64,000 nt of DNA, taken from contig JASEVX010000012.1 in NCBI GenBank assembly GCA_031761405.1, positions 22,402,860 through 22,466,859 of the forward strand, given 5' to 3'. Of the stretch, positions 12,225 through 24,131 are shown in pieces. Origin of the DNA: Serripes groenlandicus (taxonomy: Eukaryota > Mollusca > Bivalvia > Cardiida > Cardiidae). The notes under the pieces were generated by a model that was given only the letters and a program-made list of their open reading frames with translations, was not told the DNA's origin and did no database searches. The stretch's first letter is position 1; each line of letters begins with the position of its first letter. A program made the translations under genes and the position numbers.

Positions 12225-12861
12225 ATAAAACGAGTTCACATCTTAAATAACTGACTCATGTATATAATATTGTTACAGAAATGTTCATTACCTTATCACT
12301 TATTGTTTATTATAATATCACTTATTGTTCAAACCTTTCTATTTCGGACAAAGTTAATCAAAGCGCTGGAAGTGCTGTGGAACAGTACCACGGTTATGAG
12401 TGAAAAAGCTGGTCACCTGTTGCACTTCCGGGGGAAGTAACAACACAGTTGCATAGTTGCAAATAATTTTAACAATTAGTCAGAAATGCATAAAGTTTAA
12501 ACATACATTTAAGAAAGAGTAAACCTTTTCCAGAGATCTTCAATAGAACTCATGAACGATAGCCATGATTGATATAATAAACATGTGATTACACTTTTTG
12601 AAGGACATGTTCCTATGAATTATCGAAAAGTCTGCATAATTAATTAGCAATATGCCGTAAAGTAGTATACATGGAAAGATATAGGTATTTTTTTAACGCA
12701 CTGAAAGTGCCGACAGCAAGAGGGACTCACTGCATATGACGAATGTCACTTGAACATTTATTTACCGATCATCTATTCATGTTATTATCTCTCTCTATGA
12801 AAGCCTTCAGTATTATTAGTTGTGTAATCGTTGGATTTCCCACAGTAGCATCACGGAAAGT
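12225..12861. other. No gene seen
   Basis: AT-rich sequence with scattered short ORFs that have no coding character. Confidence 0.4.
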
Positions 12862-13315
12862 ATTTAACCACTTCCCACATATGCATTTTTACGCATATGC
12901 AGCAGATTACAATTGAAAAAATCGTTGGGGGGGGGGGGATAACTTGCTTGTTTTGGACATTATTTCCTTTTACCACAATGGATTCAACTCTTTTCAATAT
13001 TTATACTTTCATTTATCCAATTTCCACATACAATAAATATGCAGACGACTTTGAACCCATCTGGGTTAACATGTGGAAACTCTTTATAAATGATAGAATT
13101 ATTATTGAAAAGAGTTGAACAATTGAGGCAATAGAATGAGTTACTCATGATGAGCACTTTCTCCTTTTACCACACATGTTTCAAATGTCGTCTGCTGCAG
13201 AGGAATAAGAAAGCATCCGTATGTTGGAAAGTCTTATAGAGATTTCCATATGTTTACAAATAAATGTATTCAAAGTCGCCTGTTGTAGACTTGTTCAATG
13301 TTGGAAAGGGTTAAG
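12862..13315. mobile_element. Composite TTAA-MITE remnants
   Basis: Contains CCCACATATGCATTTTTACG, the GCAGACGACTTTGAA block, GTCGTCTGCTGCAGAGG and a right end GTTGGAAAGGGTTAA near 13314. It appears to be two overlapping family members. Confidence 0.55.
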
Positions 13316-13475
13316 CAACATCTCCTATACAGTAGTATAGCAGATGGCATTTGAAAACATCATGGCAAAAGAAGAAGTTGCTTATCGTGGGCAATTACTC
13401 CTTTTGCCACAATGTTTCAACTCTATTCAATAATGATCTCTTTGTCATTCGTCTGTTGGGGATTAATCAAAATGT

Positions 13476-13556
13476 CTCTGTGAGACGATTATTTTGAGTA
13501 CCCACAACATAGGGTTTGTGAAACGATTCTTTTGAGTACCCACAACATAGGGTTTG
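13476..13556. repeat. Short hairpin-type repeat (GAGTACCCACAACATAGGG)
   Basis: Two tandem copies of GAGTACCCACAACATAGGGT are present here. Inverted or partial copies occur at 41490-41552, 43560-43640, 51940-51982 and 55603-55665; at the last two arms face each other (TATGTTGTGGGTACTC ... GTACCCACAACATA). A small palindromic MITE is likely. Confidence 0.6.
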
Positions 13557-13888
13557 GTAAAGTTATAAGATATATATTTAATGGAAATGAGCAGTTTACT
13601 CCTCTGACTTAGATCTCTGACACTTGAATCACTGATAGCTGATTGCCATTAAATAATACCAGATCTGAATATACACACTTTCTAAATTACAGACACAACT
13701 GTTAAACAGACTTGACATTTTAGGCAGTGTTGTCAGGGATGTTCACTTCGAAGAAAAGATGTAGAAAGTTACATTGAGAAAAGCAGGTAGGACATTTCAG
13801 CTATATCCGTATAGTCATTTGCAAAATTAGTGCATATTGATCCATTTTAAAATTGTTATCTGGTTTTGAAATCCATCGAGTATGCTTC

Positions 13889-14204
13889 TTAACACAGACG
13901 CTTTCTGACGCTTTTGCAGCAGATGACTTTTGGAAACATTGTGGCTCATAATGAGCAACTTCCCATTTTGGCAACAATACTTTCCTTTACAGAGATTTTT
14001 CATAGTTTTTTGCTATGTAGTTTTCAAAGTCGTCTGCTGCAGATTTGCTGTATGTGGGAAAGGGTAAAATGTAAAAAGATTTCTCCTTTTGTCACCATGT
14101 TTTCAACTCTGTTTTTGTACTTTCATTTAAAGGGAGTTTCCACTTTGTTGGGGTATGTTTTCAAAGTGTTTGCTGCAGATTTGTTGTATGTGGAAAAGGG
14201 TTAA
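13889..14204. mobile_element. TTAA-type MITE (composite)
   Basis: Starts TTAACACAGACGCTTTCTGA and ends TATGTGGAAAAGGGTTAA. An internal duplicated right half (GTCGTCTGCTGCAGATTTG) indicates a nested or tandem copy. Confidence 0.7.
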
Positions 14205-14310
14205 AACTCCTCCCACCTGCAAACATTCAGACGCATCTCTCGCAGACGATGTTTAACAACATTGTGGCAAATTTAGAAATTGTTCCACAATGTTTTAAAT
14301 TATATTCTGT

Positions 14311-14580
14311 AATTATTAGTCGCCGGGCAGAAGCCCGCGACTTATATTTTTAATAGCTTTTCGGAAATGACATGGGAGGACGAGTTATTATTAGAAAAAA
14401 ACAAATTTAAATGTCTTGAACATATTACACTTGTGTTTGTTGAAAAACACTTAGTTATGACACATCTAAAGTGAAATAAATAATCCGATGTTTTAAGTAT
14501 TTGCAGTTTCTTTATTTTGACTCGCATTTATGTTTTTTTGTCTTATTTACGAAGACAAAATAGTCCGTGTTAGACTTGCT
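14311..14580 (-). mobile_element. Small element with 3' hairpin (copy 1)
   Basis: Read on the - strand this matches 29845-30113 on the + strand over about 265 bp. One end carries a strong hairpin (GTCGCGGGC-TTCT-GCCCGGCGAC on the element's sense strand) followed directly by CTAAT. A subterminal hairpin followed by CTRR with a T next is the pattern of Helitron 3' ends, so a non-autonomous Helitron-like element is possible. No coding capacity. Confidence 0.65.
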
Positions 14581-15512
14581 GCAGACTTATGTGTCAATAT
14601 CGAGATAAAAATCACGTCGAATTCTCCTTTTAATAGCAATTTTAACTTACTAAATGCTATTTTCATGTTCAAAGAGATGTCTTGATTTGTATAGAATTCA
14701 TTTAATAATGTTAATCCATGTATATATAAAATAGGAACTGTTTCTAAGCTAAATATAGTAGCCTGTTGTGTCCTAGTTTTGTGACATTTAACATCGATTT
14801 TCGCGCATGCGCATTTCGATATGAAGAAGCGAATGGTCAAAATATTATTTATTTTAGAGAAGTATCAACATAAACTGGTAACAAAAATAATAAATATTTT
14901 GTAAAAATATGTCTCAAATATATGCCTGTTTATCGGTCGTGAACGTCAAAACGCTTTCTCCTCAGTTAATGACCTAGTTTTGAAGGGAAGTAACCGGAAG
15001 TACAATGTAAAGTTAGAAAAGCGCTTCCATGACATTGACGAGTTATGCAGACAAAAAATGTCGCTCGAAAAAATGATTTCTTATATGTCACGAAACGAGT
15101 GCAATGGCCGAATGTAGGAGAAAGAAAGATAATATAGAAATGCTTTTTCTCTCTCTCGAATGCAGTGGAATAAAACATGCACTAAAGCTTTGCCTGATTT
15201 TTTATTCACTTTCTTCGATGTCACAACGACTCGATCTTGACACGAGGTCAACATTTCGAAAGAATGCTCAAACACCTAATATTACAGATAGATAGCTAAT
15301 ATTACACACTTAAATGATTAAATATATGTGATATTAAATGTTTATTTGGCTTGAAACAAATTAAGAAAAGAAAAAACTTTGAAAAACAATAATTTTAGAA
15401 ATAAAGAAAAACTGGTCTTTTGCACCCGATTAGTTTCATACTTGCCACCTTTTAAATAGTAATGGGACTCGCATTTGGCATTTCTCTTGCGCCATACATC
15501 TATTGTATGCAT
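14581..15512. other. No supported gene
   Basis: Two overlapping antisense open frames (about 15.08-15.30 kb) show no domain or codon signature. The region is otherwise AT-rich. Confidence 0.4.
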
Positions 15513-15521
15513 CAATGATTT

Positions 15522-16490
15522 AGGTCCGTGAAGTTGACGAGTGACGATTTGACGAGTGACGAACTGTGACATTGTTTAGGTCCGTGAAGTTAGGTTGACG
15601 AGTGACGTATTGACGAGTGACGAACTGTGACATTTGTTCTAAAAACTGTATTTATTTCTTTAAGATAATGTATCTGGACGTATTAAATGCAAGTTCGTCG
15701 TTTAGTTGACGAAATTGACGAAAAAAATATTTTTCTAAATCCTTTTTATCTTTCCTTTAGATAAAGTATCTGGACGTATTGAATGCAAATAAGGCCCTTT
15801 TTCATGTTTCATGGCGATCAGTCAATCAGAAGAGCTACGCTAAGTTCGGTAATTCCTCAAATTGACGAAACAAATATTTTTCTCAAAAACTTTCTGTCTT
15901 AGATAATGTATATGGACGTATTGAATGCAAATTAGGTCCTTTTTCAAATTTCATGGCGATCAGTCATTCAGCGGAGCTTTGTCAAGTTCGTCAACTCGTC
16001 AATTTAGTTGACGAAATTGACGAACAAATTATTTTTCTAAAACGTTATTTCTTTCCTTTAGATAATGTATCTGAACGTATTGAATGCAAATTAGGCCCTA
16101 TTTTATGTTTCATGGCGATCAGTCATTCAAAATAGCTTTGTTAAGTTCGTCAATTCGTCAACACGTCAATTTTGTTGACGAATTGACGAAAAAAATATGT
16201 TTCTAAAAACTTTATTTCTGTCTTTTAGATAATGTATTTTGACGTATTAGGCCCTTTTTCAACTTCCATGGCCATCAGTCATTCAGAAGGGCTACGTCAG
16301 AAATTGACGAAACAAATATATTCTAGAAACTTTATTTCTGTCTTTTAGATACTGAATCTGAACGTATTGAATACAAATTATACCCTATTTCAATTATCAT
16401 GGCTATCAGTCATTCAGAAGAATTACATCAAGTTCGTCAATTCGTCAACTCGTCATTTTTTTTGACGAATTGACGAAAAAAATATGATTG
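15522..16490 (+). repeat. Left arm of the fold-back element
   Basis: About six tandem units, each with AGATAATGTATCTGGACGTA, TTCATGGCGATCAGTCATTC, and a cluster of CGTCAA/TTGACG pentamer-like runs that are themselves self-complementary. Unit spacing varies from about 95 to 160 bp. Confidence 0.8.
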
Positions 16491-18637
16491 TGTTTTCTGA
16501 GTCGTATGATTTAAATTTACTCCTGTGATGAAGAATCTAGTAGAAACTGGAGAGGCAATCCCTTGTTTATTATAGTTTGGAATGCTCCTTTCTTTATATT
16601 GTTAGTACAATATAAATAAGACCAGTTATCAGAATAGCTATATACCTCAGCGAGCTTTACCCATGCCGCAACCTCCCTTTGTAACTTTGCTTGCTGATTG
16701 TATTGCAACTAAATTACTCTTAAGTAGTGGTAACAAGTTGAAATTTATATTTGTTTTAATGGAGGTGTTCTCTTTGCCAAACTTCACGGTTGTGTACATC
16801 TTGGTATCAGCAAAGGACGGGCCTTTATGTTCTCTTTACTAGCAGTAAACAACATTTGATATGTCAACCTTACAGTGGGTTCACTAATGAAAACAATACC
16901 AACTTCGTCTACACTGTACGGAATCTACTACGGATGTGAGCTATGGCATTCTATATCTTCTTTAGATATCAAGAACGTTGCAAACTTTGGTAATTATGTC
17001 ACAAAAGATCACAGCAATTGCACTGTAGAACACGTACATATATGGTATTTAGTCTGCTAGGTCGTTACCACATACAATGTGAAATTGACAAACGCAAAAC
17101 AACTTTCCTTCAAAGGCTGTGTAAAATGCCTATGAATTGTCTCACAAACCAGAGTTTCACTTATCGTCTAAATTGGTTTAAAACAATGCAATGTACTCGA
17201 CACAAATTGTTTTATTTCCGATACTTTCAATTTATTGCAAAAATATGGTTTAACTGCATACATTGTATGTGCACTCGTATCTAACTACTGGCACATTCCC
17301 TGAGAAAACAGTTCTTAGAATAGGAATGTTTTTAGGGTCGTTAACCGAAAGTTTGAATGCGAGCGTCAGGAAAGAATGAACCTCCACCATGGCTTCGACC
17401 GTTTTGTGTCTGTTCACAAAAACAGCCTTCAATCGGTATTTTTGATATTTGCCAAAACGCGCAGAACTATGCATCATGCATAAAGTGCTATACAATGATT
17501 AGTTATTAGCAAACACTAAAGGGAAACTGCCAGTCAGAATGTGTAATGCCAACATATTAATACAAATATCCAGGGACACTTAATATCCGAATGTGCTCAT
17601 TTCTCAATTGAACGAAATTCATATTTTTGAAAACATCAGTTTTTACTGTACTAATGATAGCTATACACGTTGTTAAACTTCAGGGCTTCGCTCAACAGTA
17701 TGAGTGTATATGTGATCATTTCATGCGTGGACGCGCACCAGAATACATTTTCTAAATACAGAAAGCCATCAACTAGAACCTGTGTATGTATTCTACTGAA
17801 GAAGAATGAGCTGTGATGTGTGTCAACGTTTATTTTGTTGCGTTGTATACGTTGACAAACATCAAGGCTCATTTTCATCTAAAATATGCATTTTGGGACC
17901 GTCCACCAGTACGTGTGTACTTTATGTAATTGCATGCGTGGACGCGCCATACACTTCCCCCATGCAGAAAGCTATTAGCAAGAATCTGTGTATGAAGAGA
18001 TTCAACTGAAGAAGAATATGCTGTGATGTTTGTCAACATATATTTCGTTGTGTCTTATTTCTTGAAAAACATCAGGGCTCATTTTCATGCATGGTTTGCT
18101 TTACGGGTCTGTTCACCAGTTCGTGTGTATGTGATAATGTCATACGTGAGTGCGCCTCAAAATAATTTTCCAAATGCAGAAAGTCATCAACTAGAACCTG
18201 TATATGTTGAAGTCCAAAATCAGGACCGATTGTCATATAATATATTCATTTATTTTTTATTTTCCGTTCACCAGTATGAGTGTATACATGATAATTCCAT
18301 GCGTGGACTTACCCCAGAATACATTTACCTCATACAGAAAGCCATCAACTAAAACCTAGACATTTATCTATTCAACTGAACAAGAAGGTGCTGTGATGTT
18401 TGTCAACATTTATTTTGGTGCGTTTTATACGTTGACAAACATCAGGGCTCATTTTCATTCCGGCAAGACAGGCATTTTGGTACCGTACCGTCCACCACTA
18501 CGCGTGAATATATGAGTTAAGTTCATGCGTGGACAAGCCCTAGAATACACTTTCCCAACCAAGAAAGCCAAACCTCTGTAATTAGAGAAAACACTTAAGT
18601 AGAATATGCTGTGATGCTTGTCAACGTTCATTTTGGA
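16491..18637. repeat. Spacer of the fold-back element with a second tandem array
   Basis: The right half (about 17.65-18.63 kb) holds four to five units of 200-370 bp starting GCTGTGATGTTTGTCAAC and containing GTTGACAAACATCAGGGCTC, CCAGTACGTGTGT and GAAAGCCATCAACTAGAACC. The left half (16.5-17.6 kb) is unique AT-rich DNA with only short frames and no recognisable protein. Confidence 0.65.
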
Positions 18638-20134
18638 GTTGACGAAGTGACGAACTTCACGAAGCTCTTTTAAATGACTGATGGCCATGAAACAGGGCCT
18701 CATTTGCATTCAATACATCCAGATACATTATCTTAAAGAAACAAATAAAGTTTTTAGATTATTATTTTTTTCGTCAATTTGTCTCGAAATTGACGAATTG
18801 ACGAACTTGACGAAGCTCTTCTGAATGAGTGATGGCCATGAAATTTGACATTAGGGTCAAAGTTGAATTTAATACGTCCAGATACATTATCTAAAAGACA
18901 GAAATAAAGTTTATAGAAAAATATTGTTTTCGTCAATTCGTTAACAAAATTGACGAGTTGACGAATTGACGAACTAAATGTATATCTCCTCTGAATGACT
19001 GATGACCAGGAGAATTGAAATAGGGTCTAATTTACATTCAATACATTCAGATTCAGTATCTAAAACACAGAAATAAAGTTTTTAGAAAAATGTTTCTTTC
19101 GTCAGTTCGTCAACTAAATTGACGTATTGACGAACTTGACGTAGCCCTTCTGAATGACTGATGGCCATGGAAGTTGAAAAGGGGCCTAATTTGCATTCAA
19201 TACGTCAATTTCGTCAATTTAATTGACGAAATGACGAACTTGACGAAGCTGTTCTGATTGAAACATAAAATAGGGCCTAATTTGCATTCAATACGTCTAG
19301 ATACATTATCTAAATGAAAGGAATAAAGTTTTCAGATTTTTGTTTTTTGTTTTCGTCAACGAATTGGCGAACTTGACAAAGCTCTGCTTCATCATCATCT
19401 CTTTCATCGCCATGAAACTTGAAAAATGGCCTAATTTGCATTCAATACGGCCAGATACATTATCTAAAAGACAGAAACAATTCGTCACCAAAATTGACGA
19501 GTTGACGAATTAACGAATTTAACGTAGCTCTTCTGATTGACTGATCGCCATGAAACATGAAATAGGGCCTAATTTGAATTAAATACGTCCAGATACATTA
19601 TCTTAAGAAATAAAGTTTTTAGAAAAATATTGTTTTCGTCAACTAAATTGACGTATTGACGAACTTGACAAAGCTCTGCTGAGGGACAGATCGCCATGAA
19701 ATTTGAAATAGGGCCTAATTTGCATTCAATACGTCCAGATACATTATCTAAAAGACAGAAATAAAGTTTTTAGAAAATATTTTTTCGTCAATTCGTCAAC
19801 AAAATTAACGCGTTGACGAATTAACGTAGCTCTTCTGATTGACTGATCACCATGAAACATGAAATAGGGCCTATTTTGCATTCAATACGTCCAGATACAT
19901 TATCTAAAGGAAAGAAATAAAGTTTTTAGAATTTTTTGTTTCCGTCAATTTCGTCAACTAAATTGACGAGTTGACGAATTGACGAAGCTTCTTCTGATTG
20001 ACTGATCACCATGAAACATGAAATAGGGCCTAACTTGCATTTAATACGTCCAGATACATTATCTTAAAAAAAGAAATAAAGTTTTCAGAAAAGATGTCAC
20101 AGTTCGTCACTCGTTAACCTAACTTCACAGACCT
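18638..20134 (-). repeat. Right arm of the fold-back element
   Basis: About ten units that are the reverse complement of the left-arm unit (GAATGACTGATGGCCATGAA, TTGCATTCAATACGTCCAGA, ACATTATCTAAAAGACAGAA). The arm is longer than the left one, so the two arms expanded or contracted independently. Confidence 0.8.
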
Positions 20135-20202
20135 CAATGATTTAAATAAACAATTTAGCTGATATGGTGTTTCAAGTGTGGTCTACTTTTTAAACATATG
20201 AG

Positions 20203-20613
20203 TGTAACGTGCAGGGCTAAAGACGCAGAAGATCCCTTCAGCGAAAAGTATACTCAACCCTGAAGGGGTCCACTTGTCTTATATATCTAACCCATCACTT
20301 CGAAACGGTGATGTAAATTTGCATATCAAATGCAACGTATACCGAACGTTTTCGTTACACTACTTCCCGTCCCGAGTCTTGGCCTGGGAAACCCATGGGT
20401 AAGGCAACTCCGGTATGGCAGTTGTCTTCATCCCACCGCTGCCACCAATGTAACGTGCAGGGCTAAAGGCGCAGAAGATCCCTTCAGCAAAAAGTATACT
20501 CAACTCTGAAGGGGTCCACTTGTCTTATATATCTAACCCTAAACTCCATCACTTCCAAACGGTGATGTAAATTTACATATCAAATGCAACGTATACCGAA
20601 CGTTTTCGTTACA
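20203..20613 (-). mobile_element. TRIM: miniature LTR retrotransposon
   Basis: Two direct repeats of 157 and 165 bp (20203-20359 and 20449-20613) begin TGTAACG and end CGTTACA on either strand. They flank only 89 bp (20360-20448). On the - strand the internal segment begins TTGGTGGCAGCGGTGGGATG, in the primer-binding position typical of Gypsy-like elements, and ends with the purine tract GGGACGGGAAG just before the 3' repeat. Flanks show TGAG on both sides (ATGAG if the terminal A is shared). There is no coding capacity, so it would depend on proteins of a full-length element. Confidence 0.8.
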
Positions 20614-20753
20614 TGAGGACCAATTTTAACATCTGTGAAATAATTATTATAATTATTATTAAAAAGGAGGAAGTTCATGTCTTCAGTAATTTAACTGTTT
20701 GCTCAATGTTTTAAACGTGTAAAGATTTTCATTGTGGCTTCAGACATGGAAAG

Positions 20754-21015
20754 GGTTAACTAGCTTTTTATTGCATGTAGATTTTAAATCCCAAACTGTA
20801 TTTGTTGTGGTTTTATTGGCAAATACAAAAAATCTAAAATCCTGACCAAAACAAATCCTGAAATTTGTATGTGGAATTTCAAAAATCCCGGAATTAGTCC
20901 TTAGTGAAAACATTATGTGTATCTTTAGACTAATGAAAGTCAAGAATACATGTGTGTTAAAAAATAAATGAATGCAGTCTTTTACGGCGACATTGATGCC
21001 TTGCATCAACTTTCT
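20754..21015 (-). mobile_element. Element starting GAGAAAGTTGATGC (copy 1)
   Basis: The reverse complement begins AAGAGAAAGTTGATGCAAGG, with a TTGATGC..GCATCAA hairpin, and continues into an AATAAAACCACAA block. The same order occurs at 28564-29025 on the + strand. Non-coding. Confidence 0.55.
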
Positions 21016-21024
21016 CTTGTACTT

Positions 21025-21106
21025 TCATTTATATAGATTTTCAAAATCTGTGCTGCGTGTTTTCAAAGTCGTCTGCTGCAGATGTGTTGTATGAGGAAAA
21101 TGGTTA
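21025..21106. mobile_element. Right half of a TTAA MITE
   Basis: Contains TTTCAAAGTCGTCTGCTGCA and ends ATGAGGAAAATGGTTAA. The left half is missing. Confidence 0.6.
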
Positions 21107-21264
21107 ATTATACAAAATGCATTTTTATGAAATGAAAGTATTATTTCAATCTTTAAACTGCCCAAGAAAATCATAGTTTTTAATATTGATGGTTTTTCAT
21201 ATTTTATTACTTTCAATCTTTTTTCAAATTATTTGTAGCTGATAGTCAAGATTTTCCTTCAAAG

Positions 21265-21454
21265 ATGGGGGTTGACATAGACACATACCGCGGTAGAATA
21301 GGAACATTCGGACATGGATGTGGGTTAGATGTATCTACAACTGAAATAGTTATAGACTTTACACGTTCACTCAAGTATATTGGTACTGTTATGTTTATTG
21401 GAATACTACTGCTGATTGCTGGGGTAGAATCTAATCCAGGACCTAATGACGAAG
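21265..21454 (+). CDS. Exon 1: hydrophobic leader ending in a 2A-like motif
   Basis: The ATG has A at -3 and G at +4. The 63 residues begin with a basic stretch (YRGRIGTF, residues 8-15), then a hydrophobic segment (about 39-52), then GVESNPGP (53-60), then NDE and a phase-1 donor GAAG|GTAATT. NPGP after a hydrophobic run is the signature of 2A 'ribosome-skipping' peptides, which separate at the G-P bond; here that is between residues 59 and 60. The usual Asp before V-E is Gly in this copy, so activity is uncertain and the segment may instead act as a signal or membrane anchor. A good acceptor (TTATTTGTAG, ending 21238) lies upstream in a compatible open frame, so further 5' exons are possible. 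Confidence 0.6.
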
Positions 21455-22117
21455 GTAATTGTCTATTATTTCTAACAAATATGTACATGTATTCATATCT
21501 TGCTTTTATATCATATTACAGAATATATAATTTATCATACTCTCTTATAATAAAATAGGCTTCAGAAGTACTATCCAGGTGATTATATAGTTTATATTTC
21601 ACCCGAGTACTAATTACTCAACGTAAGCTATATTCGTCATATTGCGTCATTCCATCGTACAGGTATGTTTCCCGGGTGATCCTTAACTAAACTTGCTTAA
21701 TGAGTATAATTCCACAAAGACCTTTAGCATTTGGACAATGTTAACGATTAAACAGGATTCGCCCCTGGAACTACAGACCATCGTCTTAAATAATTGCACA
21801 TGGGCTATCCCTTTGTCACTCACTATCAAAATGGCATCCAACTTTGGCCAAAATGCCATAAAGCAGGTGACTGTGACAGTTTTATCTATAAAATGTTCTT
21901 AAAGAAGTGTTCAGCCACATTTTAAATAATAACAAATGAAATGTCTTTACGTTACTCTCTACCACAAATGATTAATCGATCGTGATTAGCAAATGATAAT
22001 CATTTTCCAACGTAGTTGTATCGAATTTGATTAGTCAAACCACATGAATACCTGCTATGGGCCTTAGAACCTCTGGGGTTCGGGTGAGTGAGCCATGAAT
22101 ATTTGTTTATTTTTTAG

Positions 22118-22168
22118 TGGACGGAAGAAGACAAAATGACGGCGAAGTTCCTTCAAATCGGATTACTA
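22118..22168 (+). CDS. Exon 2: short hydrophilic linker (17 codons)
   Basis: Bounded by acceptor TTATTTTTTAG and a strong donor ACTA|GTAAGTG. The frame reads DGRRQNDGEVPSNRIT after a codon shared with exon 1. At 51 nt and phase 1 on both sides, it could be included or skipped without changing frame. It has no domain, and the call rests only on splice signals and frame. Confidence 0.5.
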
Positions 22169-22689
22169 GTAAGTGTCAAACTGACTTCCAGCTCAAATAT
22201 TGTGACCAATCAGTGTTAACCCGTACGTTTGTACGTCTGTTGGTCTCACACTGATTCGAACATAAATATATTCATAGAATATTTCTTTGATAGTTCTCTA
22301 TTCAAGGAAAAGTCGATTATATTCCAGGGCAGGCAATACAAAAACGCCATTCATCAATCTTCTTATCTGAAGCTCCTATTGCGATAATTTGTTAGAAATG
22401 TTTCTATGGTGGGTCATGTACAAAATGTGTTTAAGTCATCTTGATTTATAAAACATTTGGTGGGTAAGCTGCTTTTAGATGGATTCTAGATTCCCGTATA
22501 TGCATTACGTGCAATTCTTGAAAGAAAGCTCATTTAAATTACTGCTTCAATAGAATATAAATCTTGCGTATCAATTTATTTTCTGAATTGCTCTTACGAT
22601 AAAACATATGGAACTAATCATCACGAGTACAAGTCTCACGCCCCATCACTTGACTGTAGCAGGTAGTATCCAAGTATCTCAATTAAACA

Positions 22690-23800
22690 ACAAGACGAAT
22701 TTTGATGCAAAGCATCAAAGACGCCGCGCATGATTTTGAAGCATGGCTTAAAGGAAGCAGATGCAGATCAGTATATTTAAATAACGTGTGCAATCAGACA
22801 TGATGTAAATATTTCAAACAAGAAGACCAAAGGTCCCTTCATTTTAAACAAGAAGGCCACGATGTGCCTAAATTGCTCACCTGGCTACCATAGCATGTAA
22901 TAAAAGGTTACCAAGAGCAGAAAGAGTTAATTTTGACGTAGGGATTAGACATTTTATATGCTGCGATCTATGTGATATTCAGCATGTGAGGTTTAGTCGT
23001 GAAATGACAAGTTTTGTCCTGAAACCATTTGGTTTACAGTTTGCTTAACATTGACTGCAACCATAATGTGTCATACAAGCTGAAGTTTCTTAATTGTTTA
23101 CCAATAAACGGTTTTAAATCTGTTCTAACTACATCAATTAAATAAAACAAAAACATAGGTGCTTAAATATTAAGGTTTAATGCCTCTAGTTATAAGTATA
23201 TATTTGAAAGGAGAGGGGGAAGTCTATTCTCCTTTCAGTTTAGCAGAAGTATGATAACAAAAACGGGAGTATATAAACAAAATATACGAAGTAATTTTTA
23301 AAAAGTTTAAAGATATAAATGATCAAAATTGAGCATTTATGAAATTAAAAGAAAAAGTTCACATTTATAGTCAACATATAGCAAGAATACAATGGCCTGG
23401 ATGAACAAACTGTATGAGGAGAAACTTTTTAAGTTTAGAAATACAACAGAATTTTATAAATAGGTAAAAACATCCCCGGAATATTTTGGGGCCGTAAACC
23501 AAACAATTCAAAAAGCGTAGCCTTGGAAGTTGAGAAAAGTTATTAAATACAAAATAAATGTGTCTAAAGATTTGTAATAACGGTAGAAGACATACATATT
23601 TTGCATTTTGATGTTTCTTAAATCAGTTAATACAATTTATTTATTCATAAAGGTTGGGTTTTTTTTCAAACATATTACAGATTTTTTCTTTACAATAATG
23701 ATGTTGGTTGCTCCCTTTTCGATTACGTCACCCCATGGTACAACATTAAAACCTATTCAATACTGACGCCGCGCTTCTACGCGGCGTCAATGAAAATCGA
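22690..23800. mobile_element. Possible non-autonomous element with terminal hairpins
   Basis: The left part has TTGATGCAAAGCATCAA then GACGCCGCGCAT. The right part ends with a perfect 9-bp-arm hairpin (GACGCCGCG - CTTCTA - CGCGGCGTC, 23765-23788). Inside, at 22817 and 22847, are two 5' ends of the AACAAGA(A)GGCC family. No coding frame. The element lies in the intron between exons 2 and 3, and its boundaries are approximate. Confidence 0.45.
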
Positions 23801-24062
23801 AAATGTAACTGGATCACATACAACACTTACCTTTGAAGAAATAGAAAAATATCCAATATATTCGACATCCATGGGTATGATAGTAAACTTACAGGACTCG
23901 GACTGAGTTCGTTGGATGGTTCAAACTATTGACCTATATCATTAAATTCCAACTGTTTTGATTTAAGTATCAATGTATATTATGTTATAACCCTTTTTCA
24001 TAGAGTCTAGGAATCGCCACATATATGACCCACTATCCAAAAATATGATATACTCGGAGAAA

Positions 24063-24083
24063 ACACACACACACACACACACA
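24063..24083. repeat. (CA)n microsatellite
   Basis: About ten CA units 49 bp upstream of exon 3. Confidence 0.9.
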
Positions 24084-24131
24084 TAGATACAACTTGATTT
24101 GATTATTTTAACCAGGTCGTTTTATATTCAG

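Larger units (their letters stand above)
15522..20134. mobile_element. Complete fold-back (FB/MULE-like) element, 4.6 kb
   Basis: The element has long inverted arms made of tandem roughly 150-bp subrepeats. Its tips are AGGTCCGTGAAGTT at the left and AACTTCACAGACCT at the right (13 of 14 positions paired). It is flanked by a perfect 9-bp direct repeat CAATGATTT (15513-15521 and 20135-20143). Long inverted repeats built of subrepeats plus 9-bp target duplications are the hallmarks of Drosophila FB elements; 8-10-bp duplications also mark Mutator-like transposons. No transposase frame is seen, so it looks non-autonomous. Confidence 0.8.

Noticed and set aside
15081..15295. Overlapping small frames on both strands near 15.1-15.3 kb
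   Set aside because: No recognisable protein, no splice chain, and mutually antisense.
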